A stretch of 64,000 nt of DNA from NCBI GenBank assembly GCA_040508085.1, contig JBEVNO010000064.1, forward strand, positions 1 through 64,000, given 5' to 3'. The notes beneath the pieces were generated by a model. That model had not been told where the DNA came from and did no database searches. It saw nothing but the letters and a program-made list of their open reading frames with translations. How positions within the stretch are numbered: position 1 is the first letter of the stretch; every line of letters begins with the position of its first letter. Both the position numbers and the translations under genes were made by a program. Shown piece after piece: positions 51,820-62,426 of the stretch. Source of the stretch: ZC4RG30 sp040508085 (lineage in GTDB: Bacteria > Pseudomonadota > Gammaproteobacteria > Steroidobacterales > Steroidobacteraceae).

Positions 51820-51851
51820 ATGGACTTTTCAGGGGTTTGCGGCATGTCCAT
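51820..51851. promoter_or_regulatory. Weak inverted repeat in the divergent regulator-typA region
   Basis: ATGGAC-N20-GTCCAT, 6-bp arms between the winged-helix regulator gene and typA. It could be an autoregulation site. The arms are short and chance is possible. Confidence 0.25.
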
Positions 51852-51904
51852 GACACGCCAGAACTGGTACTCTCGCGGCCTTTTTCGCTAACAGATCCCC
51901 CAAA

Positions 51905-53730
<1,826 letters not shown>

Positions 53731-53734
<4 letters not shown>

Positions 53735-54327
53735 CCCCCGCCGCGCGCGGCATCCTGATCGCGTGCGTCGCGGTGTTCCTGCTGCAGCAGGTCGCCACGA
53801 CGCCGCTGGAGATCCGCTACGCGCTGTGGCCGCTGGGTGACAATCCGTATTCGGCCGGCTTCCACTTCTGGCAGCTGCTGAGCTACGGCTTCCTGCACGG
53901 TGGCTTCGCGCATCTGTTCTTCAACATGTTCGCGCTGTACATGTTTGGGCCGGATGTGGAGCGGCTCACCGGCACCAGGCGCTTCCTCGCCTATTACCTC
54001 GTCTGCGTGGTGTCGGCGGGTCTGGCGCAGCTGGCCATGCTGCATTTCATGGGCGGGCCGCCGGTGCCCACGGTCGGTGCTTCGGGCGGCGTGTTCGGTC
54101 TGCTGCTCGCTTTCGGTCTCGCCTTCCCGCACCGCAAGCTGATGCTGATCTTCCCGCCCATCCCGATGCCGGCCTGGCTGTTCGTCACGTTGTACGGGTT
54201 GCTGGAGCTGTATCTGGGCGTCACCGCCCCGGGCAGTGGCGTGGCGCACTTCGCCCACCTGGGCGGCATGGTCGGCGGGTTCCTGCTGATCCTGTACTGG
54301 CGCTTCGAGCGCCGCCCCAGCCCATGA
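53731..54327 (+). CDS. Rhomboid intramembrane serine protease
   Basis: A 198-residue membrane protease with six helices. The catalytic Ser118 is in GASGGVFG (116-123), and His176 is in HFAHLGGM, forming the dyad. The oxyanion-side HxxxN is His61/Asn65 (AHLFFNMFALY). It cleaves membrane proteins near helix ends. Coupled to typA by overlap; substrate unknown. Confidence 0.93.
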
Positions 54328-54348
54328 CGGGGGCTGATCAGGCCGTGG

Positions 54349-55791
54349 TCAGACGCTGACCACCCGGTTGCGGCCGGCTTCCTTCGCCCTGTACATGGCC
54401 TTGTCGGCGCGATCGAAGGCCTCGTTCTCGCCGTCGCCCTCCTGGATCAGCGTGATGCCGCAGGAAATCGATACCGACACCGGTGCGCCGCGGAAGTGGA
54501 ACCCGGTGCGCGCGATGGCTTCGCGCAGCTTGTCCACCAGACGCACGCCGTCGACCAGTGGCGTGCCTGGCAGCAGCATGACGAATTCCTCACCGCCATA
54601 GCGCGCGACGAAGTCCGAGCCGCGCAAGCCGGATGCCAGCGTCTCGGCCACCACGCACAGCACCTTGTCGCCGGCCTTGTGGCCGAAGCGGTCGTTGATC
54701 AACTTGAATTCGTCGATGTCCCACGCCGCGATGCAGGTGGGTTGACGGAAGCGCTTCCAGCGCTCGGCCTCGTCCACCATGCGCTGCTCCCAGGCCAGCC
54801 GGTTGGGGATCTGCGTCAGCGTGTCGAGCAGCGACAGGCGTTTCTCGTCGGACAGCCGCGCCTGCAGCGACTTGGCTTCGGTTTCCATCTCCTCCATGCG
54901 TACGCGCATCATCATGGTGCGCTCGCGCGACTGCCGGGCCCGCTCTTCCTCGCGCGCCTGGAAATTCTGCAGGTGCTGGTTGATGGAGTTGAGCCGGTCG
55001 CGCACCTGCCGGCGGACCAGCGACAGATCAAGTCCGGTATCCACGCTGACGGTCAGCGCCCGCACTTCGCCGCTGATCTGCAGGTCGAGCGTGTCGCTGG
55101 ATTTGCGCCGCGTCTCCTCTTCCTGTGTCCCGGCAATATGCTCGTTCAGGGCGTCCAGCTGGCGTATCAATTGCGACAGCAGCAGCTCCAGCCCTCGCCG
55201 CGCCTTGTCGAGCTCGCGCATGCGCAGCACCAGCAGGCCGCCCACGCGCTCCACCAGTGCCGGCAGCTGCTCCATGACCAGCGGCACGCGCAGCTGCCTG
55301 TTGATGTCGGCAGCGGCCTCCTTCAGCAGTGGCTCGACACGCACCTCGTCCACCATGCGTGACAGTACGCTGCGCATGGATTCCTCGGCGGACAGCGGCG
55401 TCAGCAAAGGCAGCGCCGCAGTGGGACTGCGGCGGGCGGGATCGGCATGTGCCTGCGGCTCGCGCGGCGCCACCAGCGAGCGCAGCCGCTGACTGATGGT
55501 GGATGCCGTGTCCTGCTCGGGGTCGTCCATGTCGCGGATGGCGTCGGACACCGCCTCGCTGAGCGGCACCAGTTCCTCCCCAGGCGCCTCTCGGCGCAAC
55601 GCATCGCGCAGGCTCTTGAGTACCGCGTCCAGCAGCGGGGACTGCCCCTGCGCAGCCGCACAGAGCCGCGTGATCAGCTGCTGCAGGATTTTCTGGTCGT
55701 CGCGATAACGGCGCGCCTCCTCCTCGATGGCCCGCAGGCTATCGAAGTATTTTCTGCGCCAGTCGTCTTCCTGTTGGGCCAGCCGGGACAC
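54349..55791 (-). CDS. GGDEF diguanylate cyclase with N-terminal coiled coil (DgcP-like)
   Basis: A 480-residue cytoplasmic cyclase making c-di-GMP. The active site GGEEF is at 399-403, preceded by the inhibitory I-site RGSD at 390-393. Residues 1-310 are helical and coiled coil with no membrane segment, similar in layout to the polar DgcP of pseudomonads, which has a non-standard N-terminal region. It is convergent with the rhomboid gene. Likely active; input signal unknown. Confidence 0.9.
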   Translation of the reverse strand: MSRLAQQEDDWRRKYFDSLRAIEEEARRYRDDQKILQQLITRLCAAAQGQSPLLDAVLKSLRDALRREAPGEELVPLSEAVSDAIRDMDDPEQDTASTISQRLRSLVAPREPQAHADPARRSPTAALPLLTPLSAEESMRSVLSRMVDEVRVEPLLKEAAADINRQLRVPLVMEQLPALVERVGGLLVLRMRELDKARRGLELLLSQLIRQLDALNEHIAGTQEEETRRKSSDTLDLQISGEVRALTVSVDTGLDLSLVRRQVRDRLNSINQHLQNFQAREEERARQSRERTMMMRVRMEEMETEAKSLQARLSDEKRLSLLDTLTQIPNRLAWEQRMVDEAERWKRFRQPTCIAAWDIDEFKLINDRFGHKAGDKVLCVVAETLASGLRGSDFVARYGGEEFVMLLPGTPLVDGVRLVDKLREAIARTGFHFRGAPVSVSISCGITLIQEGDGENEAFDRADKAMYRAKEAGRNRVVSV

Positions 55792-55820
55792 TTCGAGCCT
55801 TGGGAATCATGGATTCCGTT

Positions 55821-57605
55821 CTACTGCGGTGCGCCAAACTGTAACTGGGCGAGCCGGTAATACAACGAACTGGTTCCCAAAAGCTCGGTATGACTACCTA
55901 CGGCCACCACCCGACCGTGATCCATGACCACTATCCGGTGGGCTTTCAGCACGGTGGCCAGCCGATGGGCCACGATAATGGTGGTGCGGGGGCGCGGACC
56001 GCCCATCAGGCTTTCCAGCGCCTGCTGCACCAAGCGCTCGCTTTCAGCGTCCAGGTTGCTGGTCGCCTCGTCCAGCAGCAGCACCGGCGCATCCTTGAGG
56101 ATGGCCCTGGCAATCGCTATCCGCTGCCGCTGGCCTCCTGACAGCCGCGTGCCGCGCTCGCCGAGGAAGCTGTCGTAACCCTCCGGCAAGGCACGGATGA
56201 AGCCATCCGCCGCCGCCGCCACGGCTGCCGCCTCCACCTCGGCATCGCTGGCGCCGGGCCTGCCATAGCGGATGTTCTCGCGCGCGCTGGCGCCGAACAG
56301 CACGGTCTCCTGCGGTACCAGGCCGATGTTCCGGCGCAGCACCTGCGGGTCGAGCCGCGCGATGTCGACCCCGTCCAGCAGGATGCGGCCGGCATCCGGA
56401 TCGTAGAAACGCAGCAGCAGCTGCAGCAGCGTGCTCTTGCCGGCACCGGACGCCCCGACTATGGCCACGGTCTCGCCAGGCGCGATGTCCAGCGTCACGC
56501 CGTCAAGGGCCGGGCTGTCGGGGCGCGAGGGGTAGCGGAACACCAGGCTCTCCAGCCGCAACTCCCCGCGCGCGTCGGCGGGCAAGGCCAGCGGCGCCAG
56601 CGGTGCGGCAATTGCCGGTTGCGCCTGCAGCAGCTCGACCAGGCGCTCCATGGCGCCGGCCGCCCGCTGCACCTCGCCCCATTGCTCGATCAGCGTGGCG
56701 GCGGAGCCGGAGACGAAGGCGGCATAGAGCAGGAACTGCCCGAGCTGGCCGCCGGTCATTTCGCCGGCCAGCACGGCGCGCGCGCCCAGCCACAGGACGA
56801 AGGTCACCGCTGCCATAACCAGGGCCGTGCCGATGGCGGTCAACAGCGCGCGCACCCGGTTGCGGCGGATGGCTGCATCAAAGCCGGCCTGCACCGCTGT
56901 CTCGTAACGGCGCGACTGCAGCCCCTCCAGCGTGAAGGCCTGGATGGTCTGCATGGCATTGAGCGTCTCGCCCGCCTGGCCGCTGGAATCAGCCACGCGG
57001 TCCTGCGCATCGCGCGACAGCTTGCGCACGTTCCGCCCCACCGAAAACAGCGGCAGCATCACCAGCGGGATCAGCACCAGCATCACACCCATCAATTTGG
57101 GGCTGGTGGCGCCCATCATCACCAGTGCGCCGAGCAGGTTCAGGGCCGAGCGCAGCGTGATCGAGATACCCACTCCGGAGATGGACTGCACCAGCGTCGT
57201 ATCGGTGGTCAGCCGCGACAGCACCTCGCCCGTACGCGTGACCTCGAAGAAGGTGAGGTCCATGGACAGCACACGCTCGTACACCCGGGTGCGGATGTCG
57301 GCCACTACGCGCTCACCCAGCCAGGTCACAAGGTAAAAGCGCAGCGCCGCGAAAATCCCCAGCACGGCTGCAGCGCCGAGGAATGCGAGGAAATAACGGT
57401 TAACAGTGCTGGCGTCACCCGCCACCATGCCGTGATCGATCACGTAGCGCAGCGCCACGGGCAATGCCAGCAATGCACCGGAAGCCACCAGCAGCGCCAC
57501 GATGGCGGCCAGCAGTGTGCCCACGTGCGGACGCAGGAAGGGCCACAGCGCACGCAGCGGCTGCAGTGAGCGGCTCGATGCGCGAGCCGTGCTGGTCTGG
57601 CTCAA
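55821..57605 (-). CDS. ABC exporter, MsbA-like half transporter
   Basis: A 594-residue protein with six helices in the first 330 residues and a C-terminal ATPase: Walker A GASGAGKST, signature RLSGGQRQRIAIARA, Walker B LLLDEATSNLD. The membrane segment DLTFFEVTRTGEVLSRLTTDT is characteristic of lipid A exporter MsbA and multidrug relatives. MsbA is normally next to lpxK, which is absent here, so a multidrug or other lipid exporter is also possible. Confidence 0.9.
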   Translation of the reverse strand: MSQTSTARASSRSLQPLRALWPFLRPHVGTLLAAIVALLVASGALLALPVALRYVIDHGMVAGDASTVNRYFLAFLGAAAVLGIFAALRFYLVTWLGERVVADIRTRVYERVLSMDLTFFEVTRTGEVLSRLTTDTTLVQSISGVGISITLRSALNLLGALVMMGATSPKLMGVMLVLIPLVMLPLFSVGRNVRKLSRDAQDRVADSSGQAGETLNAMQTIQAFTLEGLQSRRYETAVQAGFDAAIRRNRVRALLTAIGTALVMAAVTFVLWLGARAVLAGEMTGGQLGQFLLYAAFVSGSAATLIEQWGEVQRAAGAMERLVELLQAQPAIAAPLAPLALPADARGELRLESLVFRYPSRPDSPALDGVTLDIAPGETVAIVGASGAGKSTLLQLLLRFYDPDAGRILLDGVDIARLDPQVLRRNIGLVPQETVLFGASARENIRYGRPGASDAEVEAAAVAAAADGFIRALPEGYDSFLGERGTRLSGGQRQRIAIARAILKDAPVLLLDEATSNLDAESERLVQQALESLMGGPRPRTTIIVAHRLATVLKAHRIVVMDHGRVVAVGSHTELLGTSSLYYRLAQLQFGAPQ

Positions 57606-57612
57606 GGCAACC

Positions 57613-59010
57613 TCAGCAAAGGCGGTTCAGGCCGTTGTATGCGGCGATCCGGTAGCCTTCGGCCATGGTCGGATAATTGAACGTGGTGTTGATGAAATAG
57701 CGCAGGTTGTTGATGTCGCGGCTGGCCATCACCGTCTGGCCGATGTGCACGATCTCCGAGGCGTTGTCGCCGAAACAATGCACGCCCAGCACCTCCAGTG
57801 TCTTCGCATGGAACAGGATCTTCAGCATGCCCACTGGCTGGCTGGTCATCTGCGCACGCGCCAGGCTCTTGAAGTGGGTGTGGCCGATCTCGTATGGGAT
57901 ACCGGCTTCCTGCAACTCCTTCTCCGTGCGCCCCACCGAGGAAATTTCCGGAATGGTGTAGATGCCGCTGGGCATGAGATCGAGCCTGCGGGTGGGCGCC
58001 TCGGGCGTAAGGATGTACTCCCCCACCGCGCCGCCCTGCTGGTATGCAGCCGAGGCAAGTGCGGGCGGGCCTATCACGTCACCGACGGCATGGATGTTCG
58101 CAACGGCCGTCTGGTAGCGCTCGTTCACCGCCAGCTGGCCACGCTGATTGGGCGTGAGCCCTACCGCCTCGAGGTTCATGCCCTCGGTGTTGCCGGTGCG
58201 GCCGTTCGCCCACAGCAGCACGTCCGATTTGATGCTGCGCGAAGACTTCAGATGCAGCACCACGTCTTCGGCCCGCGCCTCCAGGTGATCGAACTGCTCG
58301 TTGTGGCGGATGATGCAGCCCTGGTCGCGCAGGTGATACGAGAGCGCCTCGGCGATCTCCTCATCCATGAAAGACAGCAGCCGGTCCTGGGTGTTGACCA
58401 AGGTCACCTTGATGCCCATGTTCAGGAAGATCGAGGCGTACTCGCAGCCGATCACGCCGGCGCCGTAGATGGTCACGTGGAATGGCGATTCCGGATATCG
58501 CAGCACGCTGTCGCTGTCGAGCACGCGCGGATGGGAGAAATCCAGGCCCGGCGGGTGGTAAGGGCGCGACCCGGTGGCGATCACGAACTGCTCGGCGTGC
58601 ACCCGCAACGGCTCGCCCACGGCGGGCGTGATCTGCAGCGTGTTGCCGTCGAGGAACGAGGCGGCGCCCTCCAGCACCGGCACGCGGTTGCGGTCATAGA
58701 AGCGCTGGCGCATCTGCACCTGCGCTTCGATGACATTGTTGGCTGTGGACAGCAGCTGTGGCAGCGTCACCGTCAGTCCGGCCGAGATCTTGCGCAGCAG
58801 CGGGTTCTTGCGCACATCGCTGAGGGTCTTCACCGCATGGCGCAGCGCCTTGCTGGGGATGGTGCCCCAGTGGGTGCAACCACCCCCGACCTCAGGATAC
58901 CGCTCCACCACGGCCACGCGGCGGTGGTTCTTGGCGAGCATCATGGCCGCGCCTTCGCCGGCGGGGCCACTCCCAATCACGACAACGTCGTACTTGTCCA
59001 TTGGGGCCAT
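57613..59010 (-). CDS. sthA: Soluble pyridine nucleotide transhydrogenase
   Basis: A 465-residue flavoprotein that exchanges electrons between NADPH and NAD. The lipoamide-dehydrogenase-like fold has FAD loop GSGPAGEG at 13-20. The usual redox pair C-x4-C is changed: Cys45 is kept, but position 50 is Thr (GGGCTHWGTIPSKA), which is the SthA hallmark. An ATG at 59001 is a possible shorter start. It is 7 bases from the ABC gene. Serves NADPH balance. Confidence 0.95.
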   Translation of the reverse strand: MAPMDKYDVVVIGSGPAGEGAAMMLAKNHRRVAVVERYPEVGGGCTHWGTIPSKALRHAVKTLSDVRKNPLLRKISAGLTVTLPQLLSTANNVIEAQVQMRQRFYDRNRVPVLEGAASFLDGNTLQITPAVGEPLRVHAEQFVIATGSRPYHPPGLDFSHPRVLDSDSVLRYPESPFHVTIYGAGVIGCEYASIFLNMGIKVTLVNTQDRLLSFMDEEIAEALSYHLRDQGCIIRHNEQFDHLEARAEDVVLHLKSSRSIKSDVLLWANGRTGNTEGMNLEAVGLTPNQRGQLAVNERYQTAVANIHAVGDVIGPPALASAAYQQGGAVGEYILTPEAPTRRLDLMPSGIYTIPEISSVGRTEKELQEAGIPYEIGHTHFKSLARAQMTSQPVGMLKILFHAKTLEVLGVHCFGDNASEIVHIGQTVMASRDINNLRYFINTTFNYPTMAEGYRIAAYNGLNRLC

Positions 59011-59042
59011 GCTAGCTGTTCAGGCAGCAAAAATCCCTGAAC

Positions 59043-59573
59043 TCAGTCGTCACCGGGTGGTTCATCGGGGAACAGCACGTCCTGGAAGCCGAACTGCGAC
59101 AAATCCCGCATGCGCATCGGGTACAGCACGCCGTCCAGATGGTCGACCTCATGCTGCACCACCCGTGCATGAAAGCCCTCCACGGTGCGGTCAATGGCCC
59201 GGCCCGCCTGGTCGAAGCCCTGGTAGCGCAGGCGCCGGCGGCGCGGCACCAGGCCACGCATGCCGGGCACCGACAGGCACCCTTCCCAGCCCAGCTCCTC
59301 GTCATCGTCGAGCGGGGTCAGCACCGGATTCACCAGCACCGTCTTCGGCACCGCTGGCGCATCGGGATAGCGCTCGTTGCGCTCGAAGCCGAAGATCACC
59401 ACCCGCTGCGAAACGCCGATCTGCGGCGCGGCAAGGCCGGCGCCGTTGGCGGCCCGCATGGTGTCCTCGAGGTCGGCGATCAGCGCGTGCAGCGCGGGCG
59501 TGTTGAAATCGGCCACCGGCGCGGCACGCTGCAGCAGCAGGGGATCGCCCATGCGCAGGATGGTCCTGATCAT
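59043..59573 (-). CDS. def: Peptide deformylase
   Basis: A 176-residue metalloprotease that removes the formyl group from new proteins. Motifs I-III are GAGLAAPQ at 44-51, EGCLS with Cys99, and HEVDH at 141-145, the complete set for an active enzyme. It overlaps the esterase gene by 4 bases. No fmt gene is adjacent; it may be a second deformylase. Confidence 0.95.
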   Translation of the reverse strand: MIRTILRMGDPLLLQRAAPVADFNTPALHALIADLEDTMRAANGAGLAAPQIGVSQRVVIFGFERNERYPDAPAVPKTVLVNPVLTPLDDDEELGWEGCLSVPGMRGLVPRRRRLRYQGFDQAGRAIDRTVEGFHARVVQHEVDHLDGVLYPMRMRDLSQFGFQDVLFPDEPPGDD

Positions 59574-60277
59574 GGTGCCTGCTCCCGCGGCGTCAGTTCC
59601 AGGTGATGCTTCAGCCAGGCCGCGATGTCATGCACCTCGGGCCCGCACAGGCTGTGACCCATGGAGTATTGCCGCCACTCCACTTCAAGGCCGGCCGCCA
59701 GCAGCGCATCGCGCGATTGCTCGCCGAACACCTGCAACACCACCACATCCTCGCGGCCATGGCACATGAGGATGGGCGTGGCCCGGTTGGCCGGATCCAT
59801 CTCTGCCGCCAGCTGCGCCCCCAGCGGCAGGTAGGCCGAGAGAGCAATGATGCCCCCCAGTGGCGCCCCGTGGCGCAGTCCGACGTGCAGCGCCGTCGCC
59901 CCGCCCTGGGAGAAACCGGCCAGCACGATGCGGCGCGAAGCAATGCCGCCGGCCCGCTCGCGCTCGATGTAACGTTCGATGCGTGAGCGCGTGGCAGTGA
60001 GGCCGGGTTCATCGTCGCGCCCGGCCGGCGACAGCTCGCGGATGTCGTACCACGCGCGCATCGCATAGCCAGCGTTCACCGAGACCGGCCGCACCTCCGC
60101 ATGCGGGAACACGAAACGCACACGGGCCGTTGCGGGCAAGCCGAGCTCCGGTATCAGCGACACGAAATCGTAGCCATCGGCGCCCAGCCCGTGCAGCCAG
60201 ATCACCGCGGCATCGGCCTGCCCGGTGGCTGGTTCCAGTACCACCTCATCCTCGCTTTCCACCTGCCGCAGGCGCAT
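59570..60277 (-). CDS. Phospholipase/carboxylesterase family hydrolase
   Basis: A 235-residue alpha/beta hydrolase of the acyl-protein-thioesterase/carboxylesterase group. The nucleophile Ser123 lies in GFSQGG (121-126), with WLHGLGADG as oxyanion loop and HSLCGPEVHDI near the C-terminus for the catalytic His. Substrates are small esters. It is coupled to def, and 4 bases from the next gene. Confidence 0.92.
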   Translation of the reverse strand: MRLRQVESEDEVVLEPATGQADAAVIWLHGLGADGYDFVSLIPELGLPATARVRFVFPHAEVRPVSVNAGYAMRAWYDIRELSPAGRDDEPGLTATRSRIERYIERERAGGIASRRIVLAGFSQGGATALHVGLRHGAPLGGIIALSAYLPLGAQLAAEMDPANRATPILMCHGREDVVVLQVFGEQSRDALLAAGLEVEWRQYSMGHSLCGPEVHDIAAWLKHHLELTPREQAP

Positions 60278-60281
60278 GAGT

Positions 60282-60674
60282 TCAGGACGCGGGCCGGGCC
60301 GGCTTGACGGCCTGGTCCAGCAGGAAGAGATCCGTCAGCAGCGCCCGCAGGTGCACCGATGCATTCAGGTTGTCCACCAGCAGCGAGGCTATGCTCTCGC
60401 GCGCCAGCACGAGCCCGATCGCGCCGCGCGCCACGCGCACATCCCGTTCGACCGCATCGGTGAAATCACCCACTCCGGACAGCGCCGGCATGCCGGTCAG
60501 TGCGGCACGTATTGAACCCTGCATGTCGGTCAGTGCCGCGTGCATGCCGGTGAGCGTGGGGCGCAGCTCGGTGCCGGCATCATCCTGGCGGCCCTGGGCC
60601 GCATAGGCCAGCAGGTATTCATAGCCGCGTTCGATAACATCGATGCGTTCGGCCAGCAAAATCGCTTCAGTCAC
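60282..60674 (-). CDS. Hypothetical protein downstream of cytochrome b gene
   Basis: A 130-residue helical protein without signal or membrane segment, Ala/Leu-rich, no Cys and no recognised family. It overlaps the cytochrome b gene by 8 bases and belongs to the same transcript as the Mo-hydroxylase genes. It may be an accessory or chaperone; this is a guess from position. Confidence 0.6.
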   Translation of the reverse strand: MTEAILLAERIDVIERGYEYLLAYAAQGRQDDAGTELRPTLTGMHAALTDMQGSIRAALTGMPALSGVGDFTDAVERDVRVARGAIGLVLARESIASLLVDNLNASVHLRALLTDLFLLDQAVKPARPAS

Positions 60675-61269
60675 CGTTCTCCACCCGCTTCAGATCGTGC
60701 TCGGGCGCGAGCTCCCCGCGCCGTATCCAGCCTCTCACCATCGCACGCAGGTATGCGCGCTTCTCCGGCAGGATAGCGAAATACACATGCACCAGGATGA
60801 GGAACACCGACAGCAGGGCTGCCAGATCGTGCAGCAAGGTCAGCAGGCCCCAGCTTTCCAGGCTGCGCACATAGGGATCGCGTTCCAGGAATGGCACGCC
60901 AGCCTTGCGCAGCAGCAGCAGGCCGCTGACGATCGCCACCAGCACCGCCGTCGTCCAGCCCAAATGCATCAGCTTCTGCGGCAGCGTGTATTTTCCGGCC
61001 CCCCGCGGTCGCAGGTCTGCTGCCTGCGGCACCATCACGGCCGGCCGCTGCCAGAACAATGCGCGCACCACATGCGCCAGGATCAGCGCCGTGAGCACCA
61101 GTCCGGCCACCCAGTGGATGCCGTACCAGGCGAAGCGGATGCCGAGAATGGGCAGGAAGCTGGTGACCAGCAGCACCGTCATGGTCAGCGCCGTGGCCCA
61201 GTGAAACAGCCGGTCGAACCCGGCATGGCGCAGCAGTGTGTCTTCGCCCTGCCTCACCTCAGCCTCCAT
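60667..61269 (-). CDS. Four-helix cytochrome b (formate dehydrogenase gamma-like)
   Basis: A 200-residue inner-membrane protein with four helices (about 24-42, 52-72, 102-122, 145-168). Histidines able to bind two b-hemes are His23 (RLFHW), His52, His66, His147 and His161, similar in spacing to FdnI-type and Ni-hydrogenase cytochromes b. It would carry electrons to or from quinone. It follows the small TM gene and the Mo-hydroxylase FAD subunit gene, which suggests those enzymes donate electrons to it. The ATG at 61269 is used; a GTG at 61284 is an alternative. Confidence 0.85.
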   Translation of the reverse strand: MEAEVRQGEDTLLRHAGFDRLFHWATALTMTVLLVTSFLPILGIRFAWYGIHWVAGLVLTALILAHVVRALFWQRPAVMVPQAADLRPRGAGKYTLPQKLMHLGWTTAVLVAIVSGLLLLRKAGVPFLERDPYVRSLESWGLLTLLHDLAALLSVFLILVHVYFAILPEKRAYLRAMVRGWIRRGELAPEHDLKRVENGD

Positions 61270-61423
61270 CCTTGCGCGAGCCACGGCGACTCCAGGCCCG
61301 ATAGATGAGATGCACGACGATCACCGCGACGCCCGCCCAGAAAGCCACCGGCAGCAGATCCCAGGAGGCGCCGTTCACGACGGTCCTGCCGTAACTGTCG
61401 TGTCCATGACGCAGCAGGTCCAT
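61259..61423 (-). CDS. 54-residue single-helix membrane protein
   Basis: Below usual length cut-offs but well supported by position. A 54-residue reading frame begins at 61423, 4 bases after the FAD subunit gene, and overlaps the cytochrome b gene by 11 bases. It starts MDLLRHGHDSYGRTVV, has one helix (LPVAFWAGVAVIVVHLIYRAW) and a basic, Gly/Ser-rich tail. Orientation with a short exported N-terminus fits the positive-inside rule. It may stabilise or dock the cytochrome; no family is recognised. Confidence 0.65.
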   Translation of the reverse strand: MDLLRHGHDSYGRTVVNGASWDLLPVAFWAGVAVIVVHLIYRAWSRRGSRKDGG

Positions 61424-61427
61424 GCCT

Positions 61428-62417
61428 TCAGCCTCCGCGCACCGCGCGACGGATCAGGTTCTCCATCAATGGCACCTTGTACTGGTTGAAGTTCAGCGTC
61501 TGCGCAGCAGCACTCTCCAGCCCCGCGACGCGGTCGCCGGTAGCGGCGTCGCGTCTGCCGCCGGTCAGCGCCGCTTCTACCGTGCGCAGCCGATGCGGCA
61601 CGCAGGCGGCGGCACCCAGCACCAGCCGCGCCGACGCGATGGCATCACCCTGCATCACGAACGCTGCCGCGATCGACAGCAGCGCGAAATCCCATACATT
61701 GCGGTCCGCCACTTTCTCGAAGTAGAACTGCGCGCCCGCCCAGGTGGCCGGAATCCGCACGGCGGTCAGCACTTCGCCCGGCTCCAGCACGTGCATGCGC
61801 CGGATGTTCACATCCGGCCCGATGAAGAACTGCGCGGCTGGCACCAGACGCTCGCCACCGCGCCGCGCAATCACCATGCTGCCGTCCAGCGCCACCACCG
61901 CATTGGCCGTGTCCGAAGGCGTCACGGCGACGCAGCGGCTGGCGTCGAAAATGGCGTGCTCGCGGTTCTGCCCCTGCGGGGTGTCTGCGTAGCACATGTT
62001 GCCGCCGGCGCGATAACAGTCCACGCCGCCGCGGTAATACCAGCAGCGTGTGTCCTGGCTGAGATTGCCGCCCAGCGTGCCGGCGTTGCGGATCTGGGGA
62101 CTGGCGACCCGCCCTGCGGCGCTCGACAACAGCGCAAAACGCTCGCGCACCAGAGGCGACTGCTCGATGTCGCTCAGTGAAGTCAGTGCGCCGATCTGAA
62201 GCCCGCCGTCGACTTCGCGCACGCCCCGGAGCGCCTCGATGCCGGACAGGTCGATCACCGCGCGCGTGCGCTTGGTGCGGTTTTTCAGCCAGTCCCAGCT
62301 GTCCTGTCCGCCAGCCACCAGCCAGCCGTCCTCGCCCAGGTCGGCCGCGAGTTCGAGCGCAGCGTCCAGCGCGTCGGGCTGGTACAGCTCGAAGTGCGGC
62401 ATCATGTCGCGCAGCAT
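61428..62417 (-). CDS. FAD subunit of a xanthine-dehydrogenase-family enzyme, with four extra cysteines (PaoB-like)
   Basis: A 329-residue FAD-binding subunit of the CO dehydrogenase/xanthine dehydrogenase family, as in YagS/PaoB. FAD contacts are VAGGQDSWD near 34-42 and the AGTLGGNLSQD loop near 112-122. A cysteine-rich insert follows: Cys125, Cys134, Cys142 and Cys162. E. coli PaoB has a [4Fe-4S] cluster in such an insert. It lies 9 bases after the Mo subunit gene. An iron-sulfur subunit gene is not in the window and may lie upstream. Confidence 0.88.
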   Translation of the reverse strand: MLRDMMPHFELYQPDALDAALELAADLGEDGWLVAGGQDSWDWLKNRTKRTRAVIDLSGIEALRGVREVDGGLQIGALTSLSDIEQSPLVRERFALLSSAAGRVASPQIRNAGTLGGNLSQDTRCWYYRGGVDCYRAGGNMCYADTPQGQNREHAIFDASRCVAVTPSDTANAVVALDGSMVIARRGGERLVPAAQFFIGPDVNIRRMHVLEPGEVLTAVRIPATWAGAQFYFEKVADRNVWDFALLSIAAAFVMQGDAIASARLVLGAAACVPHRLRTVEAALTGGRRDAATGDRVAGLESAAAQTLNFNQYKVPLMENLIRRAVRGG

Positions 62418-62426
62418 CGTGTTCCC

